DNA from: Gavia stellata
Taxonomy: Eukaryota; Chordata; Aves; Gaviiformes; Gaviidae
Length of the DNA: 64,000 bases
Assembly (NCBI RefSeq): GCF_030936135.1
Contig: NC_082603.1
Coordinates: 22,844,880 to 22,908,879 of the forward strand
Direction: 5' to 3'
In this document: piece after piece, positions 26,701-37,082 of the stretch
How positions within the stretch are numbered: position 1 is the stretch's first letter
Layout: each line of letters opens with the position of its first letter
Program-made: the position numbers and the translations under genes
Notes under the pieces: model-generated
Told to the model about the DNA's origin: nothing
Databases searched by the model: none
Seen by the model: only the letters and a program-made list of their open reading frames with translations

Positions 26701-29700
26701 TGTTAATACAGTAAAACTAGTCAGGATTGTGTATTTTGAGCTTTTGTTTATAATAGTTTGGCATTTTCTTCTGAAACCCATCTTTGTAGAAGCTGTTTCT
26801 TCTATTTCTGTTTATCTTTGTCAAGACCGGGAGTGTTTACTTAATTACAACTTCCCGAAGTTTTAGTGTCTTGCTTTTCTTTAAATTACATCCTTTGGTT
26901 GGACTAGAGCATGTGGGGAAATGGAACTGCAGTCACAGAAGGCATGGTAAGGCTAGATGCTTGAGTCACTTGTACCTCATTTGTTTGAGATAGAGCTTCT
27001 TCAGAACTTCAGCCAAAACATCTCCATTTCATTCTTGTTATAAATGGAGTATTTTCTGATAGCCACTAGTCCTGACACAAGTTCCAAAGCCCTCCCCTTT
27101 TTCACTAATGGAGGATGTTACAATCTACAGAGAATTCTATTCATGTTCAAGTCTTTCATATATCCTTTCTTGGCAAAGAACCATCTCTGGTTTCATTTCC
27201 CTAACTTCTGCAAAAGGTAGCTCTGCATGCATTCAGTTTAGTATTTAAAAATGCCTATTGTCATTATTTAAAAGTAGAATGATTCACAGTGACTTGACTT
27301 GAAGTCTCAGCATACCAAAAGTGTCATTTAATCCAAAACCACTGCCAAAATGTTACAACCTTTTTCATAGCACCTTTTGATTTTTTTATGAAGTAGTTTA
27401 TCTACATAAAGATCTGTAAGAAAAATGGCAAATACTCAACCTTGATGTCATCTTGATGATGATTTTATAACCATTTTTTGGATAAATACTTATCTTAAAA
27501 ACCTAAGGAAGTTTTCCTGTGTGCAGTTGAAGTTGGTGTTTCTTTTGACTAGTATTTATTTGGATGAGTTTTGTACAGTTGTCCCCTCAGCTGCTCATTT
27601 TGCTGTAACGAATGGGTTATTTTAGTATTTTTTTCAGAGGTGCTTTCTCCAGAACCATGCTTGCCTCTTGTCACATGAAAGTGGAGCTAGTTACTACAGT
27701 CAGGTTTCTTTGGAAATTTGATCAATCCTGCTCTATGTTCTTCTCTTCTAGAGAAGTAGCTACTAAGGGGAGGGGGGGGGGAACTGAGCAATGGCTTATT
27801 TGATATTTGGAGGTAGCCTTAGAATATAGTACATACTAGTTTAAATCCACTATTGTGGATGGAAGCAGTGTAATTTAAAAAGGAAACAGCGTGTTAACAT
27901 TGTTTTCTGTACACTGATACTGCTGTGTGCATTTTAAGTGGTTACATCTGACTTTAATGCTAAATAAAAAATCTGTTTATCACATTTAAAAACTAATAAA
28001 TGACATTGTAGTAATAAGGGTTCTAGAATGATTTTATCTCATTGGCCCTGTGAAAGTATACTTTGTACAATACACTTGTCTGAAACCTGATTGAAAGTTT
28101 GTGCTAGAAACAAAAGATACTTACAGGATGTACATGGTTATTTGCTTTAGATGGATTTTTCCATGGAGGAAAATATGAGTGCTTAGGATAGGGTTAGTTG
28201 AGGGCAGCATTCTGTTCATACTACTGTTAGAAATACTTATGTTTTGTTTTCATAGGTAAGCCAGGAACAGATCCCAATTCAGCAGCTTGGGCAGCTTATT
28301 ATGCTCACTACTATCAGCAGCAAGCACAGCCACCACCTGCAGCCCCTCCTGGTGGACCAGCTACAACCCAAACTAATGGACAAGGTAGCTGTTCAATAAA
28401 ATGGATAAATTTCTCATTGCTGGGGGTGTAGAGGCCCCATTATTTTTAATTGTTGTCTTCACATATTGGGTAAACTTATTGTAAGGTAGCTGGTTTTCTT
28501 GGAAAACTCTTGCTTACAGCCTTCAACATTGCTTTTCTTAATTTCGGCAGTAAAAAGGGTAATGTATTTATCTTGTAGTATATTCCAGAGAGAATTTTGC
28601 TGCAACTTGGGCTGACTTAATTATGTCCACATAGTGCGGTCAGTCATAAGTAAAAATGGAATGAGCCAAACTGTTGATTGTCATTTGTTTACACAGTTAC
28701 ATCACTTCCAGTGGTTTTAGGACAATTACAATTGTAATATTTAGTTGTATTAGTATAATTGTTGCGCCTGGGTGAGGCTTACCACTTACATTTTAGGTAG
28801 TATTTTGTACTGTGAGTGGTGTGCATTTCCTGAATCTTGACAACATGCCGAATGCTTTAAACAATTCTTTGTTTCTTTGTGGTGTCTTACTAATTGTTTA
28901 GATTCATCGTAGCTTGTACCACATAGGTCTACAGTGTCAGATTTGAGTGATGTTATTTGAGATTGTTACTGAAAAATTCAGCTGATTATTTGTAAATTGT
29001 TCTATGCATGAAACAAAACCCAGTAGTTTTATTTCTACTATTTTTAATGTGATTCAGGAGATCAGCCAAATCCAGCACCAGCAGGGCAGGTTGACTATAC
29101 CAAGGCCTGGGAAGAATACTACAAAAAAATGGGTACGTGTGCACGTTTTTTTTCTGTTGTTGCATGGTAGAATGTTTTGGGAGACTTGCGTATCTTGTTT
29201 GACGAGATGGGGGTTTTTTACTCCAAAAAAAAACCAAAAATGAACAATCCACATGTCTTCTGAACCATATACGGCTAAAGACCCTGCACGCTGCAGAAAA
29301 ACAGACTTAAAAATTTCTGTTGTGTTCAAGTCATTTACTTGTATTCATGCTAGTAATCAGCTTTGCAAAATTACTTCATACCTAATGAGATGTTTATATT
29401 TCATCAGTGGGGAAACAACATCTTTTAAATACTTCAATCTGAGTATTTTTAAGTATATTTTTAGAGTATATTTCATAAGTTTAGAGTTTGATCTACTTTA
29501 TGAAGCTGTTGGTTTTTCTTGTTTGGTAGTTGTCTCCTATATGCTCTTAAAATTACAGGTAATTTTTTTTCTTGTAACTTGCTTTCTGTGTTCCAGGTTA
29601 TTAAAGCATCATAACTAGCTTACATTTATATCATGCCCTTTTTTGAAAAGTATTTGCTTTGCAGCACTAAAGAGCTGTGTTTAAAATGCAAGTTGTATGT

Positions 29701-32700
29701 TGTTGCTACCTTTTTCAAAATATTTTGCTTGAGCTGACTTACAAAACTGAAATGTATTTGCTTGTTAAGTTGATGATTTTGTCGTTTACTGAATAAGGAA
29801 AGAATATGTGGTCTTGATGCATTGGCAGAAGGTGCGGTTATCTTTTAAATTTTGGTAATGCCTTGCAGGTCAGTGTTCTGTTCACAGTGTCCTCCCATGG
29901 ATATTGTAGTTGATTGTAAATCCGTTATGCTAAGGACTAGTGGGCTTATGAATGCCAGTGCTTTCTCTGGTATCTCTGTTTGACCTGACATACAGCAGCA
30001 TCTAGTTTGGATTTTGTGGGTGGGTGGGTGAGAAGGTTTGGTCAGATTTTTGCCCTCTTCCAACTGCACCCTGTTTTCTCATGGAATATTGAAAAGCATT
30101 TGGAGTTAAGATTAATAGCATGGGTAATTCCTCTTACTACCCTTCTACCAGGTTGTTCTCAAACTATTTGCAAAGACATAACTACCTTTATTCTTCTTCA
30201 TTTTGGCACAGCGTAAGTGATGAAATGAAACATAAAAATATATAATGATGATTCACTTCAAGAATTTTGTATCAGACTAAGAAAATTGCAACAGAACTCC
30301 GAAATACGTGATTTTTAAGATGTGATGGGCCTTTCCATTTTTTTAGCTTCCTGTTTTATTTAACTGCTTTTTTCAATTTACTGTCTCTGTTAGTTCAGCT
30401 CACGTTCTTCAATGCAAAGTTGTGAGGTTTTTTCACTGCCTTTTAAAAAATAATGTAACTTGTTGAGAGGGGCTCTGCTGTTTTTTCTAATTTGCTATCT
30501 CTGGAAAGCAAAGGACGGGTTGCACTAGTCTTGCATTTGCTCTAATTAAATAATAGCTAGTTACAAGGTGTTGGGATAGAGTTTCTGGGAGTGAGAATTC
30601 ACCTAGAGTTGATTAAGTGCTTAGTGGAGGTGTTTTTCCCCACCTCCTTAACAACAGTGTAGTAGAAGTAGCAGAAGATCTGACAAACAGGAAGGCTGTC
30701 CATCAGCAAGTTTGTGTGGTCTCTGGGTTCTCAAATACAGCTACTACTGTTTGTGCATCCTACAGTACTGTAGCGCTTCTGTCCCCATTAACTTGTGCAA
30801 AAGGGGGAAGGTAGGAATTACAAGTCACTCATTCTTTGACTCTTCTTTCAGATTTTTCACAGCACAGATAATTACACAAACAGCTGTTTTGGAGAACTGA
30901 ACTGAAACTTGGGACTCGCTGAGCCCGAGCAGTTTCATTTTTGCTGCTGAGGAAAACTACTTTGATAATCCATGTGGCAAGTTTATGAGGGTGACAGTAC
31001 CAAGCTGAAAGAGTTGGATGTGATACTGCAATTGGTGCTCTGGATTTTCTCATACTTTGAGTGATCTGAGAACTCTAAAGCACTTGTGAATAGTCCCATC
31101 AAAACTATGATGCTGTTTTCTGAAGTGGCTTCCTATCGGTGCAATATGACTCTGCTAATCACAGAGAACGCTTTCCTGTTTTTTTCAGTGTGTAGAACAG
31201 TGACTTGAAAATAACTTGTTTTCCAACTCACAAATATAGTGGCAAAATCCATCTCCTTTTTCAGACCCTTGGTTTGGTCAGGGACTATTGCTTTGAGTAG
31301 CAAATTCAATTAAAAATAAGACTGAAAAGCTAGTAAAATTACTCATGTATGCTGGCAAGTTACTGTACATGGATCTTGTAGGTGACCCAGACCATCTATT
31401 TGCTTGGTATCCTACTTAATACAGAAAATTTCTTTTAAATTTTCTTTGAGTATTGCCAGGTAACAAAACAGTAGTTTAGCTTTTGAAGACATATATATGC
31501 TGCCATTTTTAATTGGAGATGCGGTATTTTTATTTTTCCCTACAAGAGCTGACATAAAGATTTGCGTAACTGGGCCCCAAAATCTCCCAAGGAAAAACAG
31601 TTCCCTCTAAACATGAAGTCATATTATAGTAAATGATCTATATGTCAGTATAGGAGTTTGTAAATTTATCATTTAAAGTCATTCTAGTATATTCTGGGCT
31701 TGACTTACAGCTAAGGGATTCCATAATAAAATAGTGGAACTGTTCCTTAATGATTCCTCAGCATCATAGTGGGAAAGAGGACAGAAAACTAATTTCTCGT
31801 ACTAGAATCGCCCTTGATGATCTTTCTGAGCCTTCCTTAATATGGAGGTATTCTGTGTTTCTTGTATTTCCTTTGTATGTAGTTTATCAGTCTTGTTTGT
31901 TGGTGTTACAGTTGAATCTGGATATTAATGAGCATGTACTGTTTCAGTGCAGTTTGTACACTGAAAGGAAGTTTTGACTAAACTGCTGAATTCCAAGTGT
32001 AGGTTCAGAATTACTTGCAGTACTTAGTAGAGGAATGATGCAGCTAAAATACTTTGAATTTTTACTAACCCTTTTCAGGACAGAAGTCCAGTTTGACATC
32101 TTTGAGCAGATGTTAAACTTCCTCTATTTGATTTATTATTTGAATTTCAACACTGCTTTGGGATAGTTGGCTGAATGTCAGAAGATTCTTGGGTCATAAT
32201 GCACAAAAAATGCGTTAGCTTTGACATTCAGCTGTGCTGATAGCTATGACGTAGCTAAATAATTTGTAAGTAGAATTATTATCTCATAAATAAATAGTGA
32301 ACTTGCAAAAAGTGTATCCTGGGATAATTTGTAACCATATTAAAGATCAGAAATGTAAATTCTAAGTTGTGGTAAATTATAAGTTGTAAAATGTTATTTC
32401 AGCTCTTAAGATTTCAAGAAATTTAAGTAAATTCTTATAGGAAAACAATTGCTTTACTGTATAACCCAAAAAGTGATGGAGCGGTTTTTTTAGTATATCT
32501 ACAGTGTAAGTGGAAAAACTATGTAAGTTGAATTAGAGGGTTGGAAAACGGAAGATTGTATTTTGAAGACATTCAGGATAGTGCTTTGCCAAATGTTCAG
32601 ATTCTCTGCTCACACTTAATGGGTTTTGAGAGGATTGGGACAATACACATGTATGTAAGAGGAGTGTGGATAGGTAGTATTCTTCATGTGAATTTTCTGT

Positions 32701-34678
32701 GTAAAAGTATTTAAACAAACAAACAAAACCAACCTTCTATCTGATACCCTAGGAAACAGTTCATTAGAATCTTTAATACTTAGGTTCCCCAGAAGGTTGC
32801 TTAGTGGTCTTGTATCCAAATAAAAGGTAAGGTCGTTTTCAGGTAGGATTGAAAACTTTCAGCCCTCGTGTGGAAGCTGCCCCTTTTTCTTTGTAAGAGA
32901 ACAGAGAGAAAGTGCATATGGAATTGTACAAGGTGCGTGCAGGGTTGCATTTTGCTTGGATTTATTTGATGCAGTGTGATTGGATGTGGTGTTTTGGTTT
33001 TTGTTTTTCTAGTATCCTAGAAAAAACTTGTGGAGGTGGTAGGTTTTTTGGTAGTATCCTAATCCTGACTATAAAACTTTGTGATTTGAAAAAATAACCC
33101 TTTAAGAATGTACATCACAGAAATGTCACCTCACAGTAGTAATAGTTGTTCTGTTTTGGAAATCCAAGAAACTTAAAATGAAGCACTCCATATAAAACCC
33201 TTCTGTCTGGATGCGTGCAAGTGTGAGGACAGATGATTTGTTAGAGGATAGAGAGTGTTCTGCTTAGTCAGGTACATTCTGCAGTGGTAACTGCAAAAGC
33301 ACATTTGAGATAAAAATTTGTGAAGATGATAGTGGTAATAACTGGCATGTGTTTGATCTTCCTGAAGTAAGAGAAAGGAAGAAGGAAGTAAAGATGTCTG
33401 CAACAAACCTTCATGGAAGAACAGTATGACTGAGGTCCTAAAAAGCTGGCTGTAATTTTTTTTATACACTGAAGAGTCCGTGTGTATTAGTCTATCGCCT
33501 TTATAGAGTTTTTAAGCTGCAAGTTGATTGTATTGGAAGGACCGGTAGTTCTCAGCTGTAAGTCTGTACACATATGTGTGTACATGCTATTATTTCTAGA
33601 GGATTGGAACTTAAGCGAAGGTTGGAAGAAGTTTCAGGACTACATTCCGTGGTGGAATAAATGTTTACAAAAATAAATGCTCTTTTTGAAAAATGTAATT
33701 TGCAATAACCTAGCAATTGCAATAAGGAGGCCAAAATTGGGGGAGTGAATGAATTGGTATCTGGTGAATTAATATAGTCTGTACAATAAGATAAAGTCAG
33801 TCTAGGTGGATTACAAAAAGTAATCTTGCCTGTTGGCTTGTGTTTTAATTCAAATGCTACCGGTTGTTAAGGTCAGTTTAGGTCAGCAGGCTTTAAAGAC
33901 TTCTGTTCTGGAATGTAATTCAGGAGGTGGAAAAAACTGTCCTTAACAGTTCCTCGATTTTGCTTTGCATGGGAATCATTATGTTAAAATAACAGGATGA
34001 GTGGTTAGGTAAAAACAAGCAACAGAAGATAATTCAAAAACCTTGGAGGAATATTGCAAGAAGCTCGGGTGGTGTTTGTTAGGCAGTGAGAGTTTGAAAT
34101 TTTCTCATTTCTATTGTAGCAACAAATTATATGATTTTAATTACTTGTAGGTCAAGCAGTTCCTGCCCCTGCTGGGGCTCCGCCAGGTGGTCAGCCAGAT
34201 TACAGTGCAGCATGGGCTGAGTACTACAGGCAACAGGCAGCATATTACGCCCAGACAAGTCCACAGGGAATGCCACAACATCCTCCAGCACCACAGGTAT
34301 AAAGTTTAAGTGTTTTTTGGCTGGCTTCTGTTTCAATGGTTATAGATACTTTCTTTGCATGTCTCCTGCTTTGTTACCTTTGGAGTATGCATCTTTTTTC
34401 TAGCGAAAAAACTATCAGAATAATTAATGAATTACTTTGTTTAGCTGATAACTTGAGTTCTGTATCTATCCATATGTTTGGTGATTTATGTTTTTTTAAA
34501 AAAAAAAAAGAAAAACTTTCTCCTCCCAGGGTTTTGAAAACCATGCAAGAAGCCACCACCATTTACATTAACCAATTTTTCTTTCTTAAAGGCTTCACTC
34601 CTGAGTTAGCTCGATTTGAAGGATTTTCTTTAACTTTTTGTGTATCTTTTATGTATCTCTTCTGCACAGGGCCAATAA
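14648..34678 (+). CDS. FUBP1: Far upstream element-binding protein 1 (FUBP1), complete, 20 coding exons
   Basis: FUBP1 is a nuclear protein that binds single-stranded DNA upstream of MYC and pyrimidine-rich RNA, acting in transcription and splice-site recognition. Joined coding exons: 14648-14761, 15943-16033, 17919-17957, 18313-18352, 19212-19261, 19354-19425, 19703-19760, 21411-21573, 21660-21758, 21842-21943, 22593-22695, 22780-22880, 23510-23651, 24838-24998, 25818-25972, 26060-26139, 28256-28384, 29058-29132, 34151-34296, 34670-34678. These total 1929 bases, or 642 residues plus TAA; the human protein has about 644. The protein starts [10 protein letters not shown], followed by a Gly run and the amphipathic helix [14 protein letters not shown]. 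Four KH domains follow, with GXXG loops at residues 114-117, 199-202, 289-292 and 390-393. A Gly/Arg linker lies near 349-363, then a Pro/Gly-rich stretch and three Tyr-rich motifs. All introns are GT-AG except intron 13 (GC-AG). Alternative exons are listed separately. Confidence 0.97.
14762..15942 (+). other. FUBP1: FUBP1 intron 1
   Basis: The first 700 bases are the right flank of the CpG island and may hold regulatory sites; the rest turns AT-rich. A TTTA repeat at about 15893-15912 and a pyrimidine tract precede the acceptor at 15941-15942. I see no gene. Confidence 0.8.
15943..16033 (+). CDS. FUBP1: FUBP1 exon 2 (residues 39-69)
   Basis: Encodes [20 protein letters not shown] followed by the basic [10 protein letters not shown] stretch near the nuclear-localisation region. 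It ends phase 1 (G|GTATGC), so any cassette exon inserted after it must have a length divisible by three. Confidence 0.96.
17020..17082 (+). CDS. FUBP1: FUBP1 alternative cassette exon (21 codons) with GC donor
   Basis: Between exons 2 and 3, an acceptor (TGTGTAG) and a GC donor (AAAG|GCAGGA) bracket 63 bases. They read in phase 1 without a stop: [20 protein letters not shown] then K. From memory the same segment occurs in an annotated longer mammalian FUBP1 isoform, placed just before DQPDAKK. It inserts a Ser/Thr/Pro-rich patch before KH1 and keeps the frame. It is not counted in the 642-residue form. Inclusion level cannot be known from DNA. Confidence 0.7.
17765..17860 (+). CDS. FUBP1: Candidate second FUBP1 cassette exon, lysine-rich (unproven)
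   Basis: A strong acceptor (TTCTTTCTTTTATTCAG) is followed by 96 bases with no stop in phase 1, ending at a weak donor AAAAG|GTGTAA. It would add 32 residues including [11 protein letters not shown] and keep the frame into exon 3, which starts 59 bases after the donor. I do not recall this segment from any FUBP1 isoform. The A-rich core could be low-complexity sequence open by chance, and a 58-base intron to exon 3 would be very short, so it may instead be used with another downstream exon or not at all. Confidence 0.3.
17919..17957 (+). CDS. FUBP1: FUBP1 exon 3 (residues 69-82)
   Basis: A 39-base exon reading [13 protein letters not shown], conserved in the family, entered and left in phase 1. 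Acceptor TTTTGCAG and donor T|GTAAGT are strong. Confidence 0.95.
18313..18352 (+). CDS. FUBP1: FUBP1 exon 4 (residues 82-95)
   Basis: A 40-base exon reading [12 protein letters not shown] after a split Ser codon, in the linker before KH1. Ends AG|GTAAGA in phase 2. Confidence 0.94.
19212..19261 (+). CDS. FUBP1: FUBP1 exon 5 (residues 95-112), start of KH1
   Basis: Encodes [17 protein letters not shown], the first beta strand and helix start of KH1. Ends in phase 1 with GTAAGT, so the next intron cuts KH1 just before its GRGG loop. Confidence 0.96.
19354..19425 (+). CDS. FUBP1: FUBP1 exon 6 (residues 112-136), KH1 GRGG loop
   Basis: Encodes [20 protein letters not shown] and the following strand of KH1; the GRGG loop contacts the nucleic-acid backbone. 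The intron before it is only 92 bases. Confidence 0.96.
19703..19760 (+). CDS. FUBP1: FUBP1 exon 7 (residues 136-155), end of KH1
   Basis: Encodes [20 protein letters not shown], the last strand and start of the C-terminal helix of KH1. Ends CA|GTAAGT in phase 2. Confidence 0.96.
19761..21410 (+). other. FUBP1: FUBP1 intron 7
   Basis: About 1.65 kb of AT-rich intron with several A/T homopolymer runs. No exon-like island, RNA gene or repeat family was recognised. Confidence 0.8.
21411..21573 (+). CDS. FUBP1: FUBP1 exon 8 (residues 155-209), KH2 start
   Basis: Encodes the KH1-KH2 linker ([13 protein letters not shown]) and the first half of KH2 with its GKGG loop at residues 199-202. Ends CAG|GTATAT in phase 0. 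Confidence 0.97.
21660..21758 (+). CDS. FUBP1: FUBP1 exon 9 (residues 210-242), KH2
   Basis: Encodes [20 protein letters not shown] and [12 protein letters not shown], the second half of KH2. The 86-base intron before it is close to the minimal size for a vertebrate intron. Confidence 0.97.
21842..21943 (+). CDS. FUBP1: FUBP1 exon 10 (residues 243-276)
   Basis: Encodes the KH2 C-terminal helix ([12 protein letters not shown]) and the linker [18 protein letters not shown] before KH3. Phase 0 at both ends. Confidence 0.97.
22593..22695 (+). CDS. FUBP1: FUBP1 exon 11 (residues 277-311), KH3 start
   Basis: Encodes [20 protein letters not shown] and onward; KH3 has GRNG in place of the usual basic GXXG, as in the family. 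The donor is weak (CCAG|GTTGGT), with a competing GT four bases further on that would break the frame. Confidence 0.96.
22780..22880 (+). CDS. FUBP1: FUBP1 exon 12 (residues 311-344), end of KH3
   Basis: Encodes [20 protein letters not shown] then the KH3 C-terminal helix [11 protein letters not shown]. The preceding intron is 84 bases and the donor TCAG|GTTGGG is weak and closely similar to that of exon 11. Confidence 0.96.
23510..23651 (+). CDS. FUBP1: FUBP1 exon 13 (residues 345-392), Gly/Arg linker and KH4 start
   Basis: Encodes a Gly/Arg linker ([15 protein letters not shown]) and the first strand and helix of KH4 to GLIIGK. It ends AAAG|GCAATA, a GC donor: only this cut joins in frame to the next exon and restores GKGG. 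Reading through would add intron residues to a stop near 23789. Confidence 0.94.
23652..24837 (+). other. FUBP1: FUBP1 intron 13, GC-AG type
   Basis: This 1,186-base intron starts GC and ends in ATTGTAG. It interrupts the third codon of the GKGG loop of KH4. No other exon or RNA gene was recognised inside it. Confidence 0.85.
24838..24998 (+). CDS. FUBP1: FUBP1 exon 14 (residues 392-445), KH4
   Basis: Encodes [40 protein letters not shown] and the last KH4 helix. Ends GGC|GTGAGT in phase 0. Confidence 0.97.
25818..25972 (+). CDS. FUBP1: FUBP1 exon 15 (residues 446-497), Pro/Gly-rich
   Basis: Encodes [18 protein letters not shown] and further Gly-Pro repeats, the flexible linker after KH4. 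Ends CA|GTAAGT in phase 2. Confidence 0.96.
26060..26139 (+). CDS. FUBP1: FUBP1 exon 16 (residues 497-524)
   Basis: Encodes [20 protein letters not shown] then PPNPPDP, linking the Gly/Pro region to the first Tyr-rich motif. Confidence 0.95.
26140..28255 (+). other. FUBP1: FUBP1 intron 16
   Basis: About 2.1 kb of AT-rich intron with a purine run (GGGGAGGGGGGGGG type) near 27770. No further exon or RNA gene recognised. Confidence 0.8.
28256..28384 (+). CDS. FUBP1: FUBP1 exon 17 (residues 524-567), first Tyr-rich motif
   Basis: Encodes [18 protein letters not shown], the first of three tyrosine-rich transactivation motifs, then a Pro/Ala/Thr-rich linker ([18 protein letters not shown]). Confidence 0.96.
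29058..29132 (+). CDS. FUBP1: FUBP1 exon 18 (residues 567-592), second Tyr-rich motif
   Basis: Encodes [10 protein letters not shown] followed by [14 protein letters not shown], the second motif. Ends G|GTACGT in phase 1. Confidence 0.96.
29133..34150 (+). other. FUBP1: FUBP1 intron 18 (largest, 5 kb)
   Basis: The largest FUBP1 intron, AT-rich, with a short GTGG repeat near 30018. I looked for an alternative terminal exon, repeat copies and small RNAs and found nothing I could support. Confidence 0.75.
34151..34296 (+). CDS. FUBP1: FUBP1 exon 19 (residues 592-640), third Tyr-rich motif
   Basis: Encodes [15 protein letters not shown], then [20 protein letters not shown], then [14 protein letters not shown]. 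Ends CAG|GTATAA in phase 0. If unspliced, the next two codons would be GTA and TAA. Confidence 0.97.
34670..34678 (+). CDS. FUBP1: FUBP1 exon 20, last two codons and stop
   Basis: After acceptor TTCTGCACAG the exon reads GGC CAA TAA, giving the family's usual ...APQGQ end. The rest of the exon is 3' UTR. Confidence 0.94.
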   Translation, partial: GQ

Positions 34679-35001
34679 TAAGAAGTGGACAATACAGTAT
34701 TTGCTTCATTGTGTGGGGGAAAAAACCTTTGTTAAATGTATGGATGCAGACGCCTTGATGAAGATCTTAATTTTGTTTGGTTAAAAAAAATAGTGTTTTT
34801 GAAAATGTACAAAATATCTATCACTACTGATAGGAGGTAATATTTCTGTGTAGAAATGAAAAATGGTTTGTTTTTAGTATTAGTGTAGATGTACACATTC
34901 CAGCAAATGTATTTGCAATTATGTGGTCAATGCTTTGTGATATAAATGTACTTTTTCAATGTATACTTTATCACTTTTAAAATGCCTGTTTTGTGCTTTA
35001 C

Positions 35002-35007
35002 AATAAA
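35002..35007 (+). terminator. FUBP1: FUBP1 proximal poly(A) signal
   Basis: AATAAA about 325 bases after the stop, followed within 30 bases by a GT-rich stretch (CCTGTGTCGGTAAGTTGG), the usual downstream element. Confidence 0.75.
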
Positions 35008-36811
35008 TAATATGAAACCTCCTGTGTCGGTAAGTTGGATATGTGGGTATATAAAGAATTATAGGATTGATTTGCAACGCTGAATCAAGGTACCTGTACA
35101 CAAATGAGATTTTTTTTTTTCCCCTCCCATGAAACCTTGTTGAGTTTAAAAACTTGTCGTTAGCATGTTTTTCCCCTGTTGCAGAATAGTTGTAGATGGA
35201 GGATCTCTTTCGTTCATTGTATTTTGCTGCCTAGCACCAGTAATCTTGATACCTTAATTTTCTTTCTATTTGATTAAAACTGCATGTGTTTAAGAAGGTG
35301 ATCTTTTGGCATACTTCCATTGCATTAACAGTGACATTTCCTTTTATACATGACCACTGTTTCAGACTTGTGCAGCTGCTATAACAGATAACTTTTATTC
35401 TTAATTGAATACTTCAAAACTGTTCCTGCATAACTATTTTATGGATTTTTCAGACTAGTTATAAAATCTATTTTAAGTGTAATGTGCTTAAGCCTTCAGT
35501 TTAAAGTAGTCCACTTCAAAATTCAGTGTAGAAAAGTCAATGTGGTATGCATAGTAGTTACAAAAATTGCATCTGTCCTTAAAACGCTGTTTTGTTTGAG
35601 TGGTGGGGAGTGGTTGAGAACTTCCTGCAGAGCAGATAACTTCTGTTTTTTGTAAATACTCAAGTATTTGAATCAATTGATATTTTTTTATATATATATA
35701 CTTGAAACTTCTTATTGCTCTAATGCTCATACTAAAAATCTGATTTTCGTGAAATCCTATGTTTGCTCTTTGCATATTTATTGGCTCTTTGCATATATTA
35801 GACTACATGCAATACAGTCTGTCTTGCCATTGTCTGTTGAAGTGCAGGTTTGATCCAGCCAGTATAGAACTAGCTCTATAGGGGTGAGGAGGACTGTGCT
35901 GTGTATCATCCTTGATTGTTCCTTCAAGGAGCATTGCACTGTAAGTACATCAGAATGACAAATTGATGAACTGCAACAGTATCTTTTTGTCAATGTTCCA
36001 CATAATGAAAATGCCATACTTGTGTGACTATTATGTTGGAATACAGTGCTGATATCTGAGGAAATCGTAATTGCTTCTTAATTCAGAAACATAGGTTTGT
36101 GTGTATATATACATACACATAACATGAGTTTTGTGGGTAAGTATTCCTGAAACGTTTAGCAATAGCTAAAGAAAATCATGTTTCTGTTTATCTGAGTAAC
36201 AGGTTTTTTTTTCATTAGTACTCCTGAGACAGTTGTATCGTTTAGTGTTTTAAAGTATGCATATTGTAACATTGAAGTCTTTGGAACCACTTGTTAGACA
36301 GAAGTTGTCTTTGTCTTCAGATAGTTTGCAGATATGTAGTGATGTAGGTATGTTTTAAATAATTCTATAACTGTTACTTGCTTTATCTTTTGGAACACCA
36401 TATTGTCATTTGAGAATAAATTTTTTTAGGGTGGCTGCACAGAGAAGTAAAAGTTAAGGCTTGAAAATTGAAGTAGTTTATGCAGGTAATTAGCAATGTA
36501 TGTATTGTGCTGTAGAAATAGAGAAATTATTTTTATCCCTTTTAAAATTAGGAATTACTCTGGTTGCTTAAAAAAGGCTAGGACAGTATTTGCTATCTTT
36601 AGCGTAGGGTATGAAGTTTAATAGTTCAGATATTTTGCATGGTATTTTGTAGATAACCTTATAGAATGGTGCATTTATTATATACTAAACTGAGCAAAAT
36701 TAAATTCACTGGATTCTTTATCATTCACAAAATGGAGGCTGTTGATTTTGATTCATTTAAGGTATAAAATCTTTATTAATTGCAAACAGTGCAATTATTT
36801 ATACTTCACAG

Positions 36812-36859
36812 TGCCTTCCCAGACCTTCCACCTTAGGTTCTGCTGCAAAAAAGCAACAG
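36812..36859 (+). CDS. FUBP1: Candidate FUBP1 alternative C-terminal exon (16 codons)
   Basis: Acceptor ATACTTCACAG and strong donor CAACAG|GTAAGC bracket 48 bases that are open in phase 0, the phase at which exon 19 ends. It would read CLPRPSTLGSAAKKQQ directly after ...HPPAPQ, skipping exon 20. Both splice signals and frame fit, and the length is a multiple of three. I cannot confirm that it is transcribed. Confidence 0.5.
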
Positions 36860-37073
36860 GTAAGCACAACCTAAGGAAGTATATAAATTAATATATTTCA
36901 GTACATTAATGTTGTCCCTGTGAGATCTTTGTGGTTGTGTATTGAAAAGCAATCTGCTGCTTCCCCAGATGCATTGTTACTCATGGTTCCATTTCAGTGG
37001 AAAGTCTTAAGTTTTTAAACAACTGTTTATATTTCTAGGTAAATATGTATATTTTTTTTACTTTTTTTTTTAG

Positions 37074-37082
37074 AAAAGATGA
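37074..37082 (+). CDS. FUBP1: Candidate FUBP1 alternative last exon (KR then stop)
   Basis: A very strong acceptor (long T tract then TAG) is followed by AAA AGA TGA. Joined to 36812-36859 this ends the alternative protein in KKQQKR at about 658 residues, with a basic tail unlike the usual GQ end. Its 3' UTR would run to the distal poly(A) signal at 39376. Confidence 0.45.
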   Translation, partial: KR

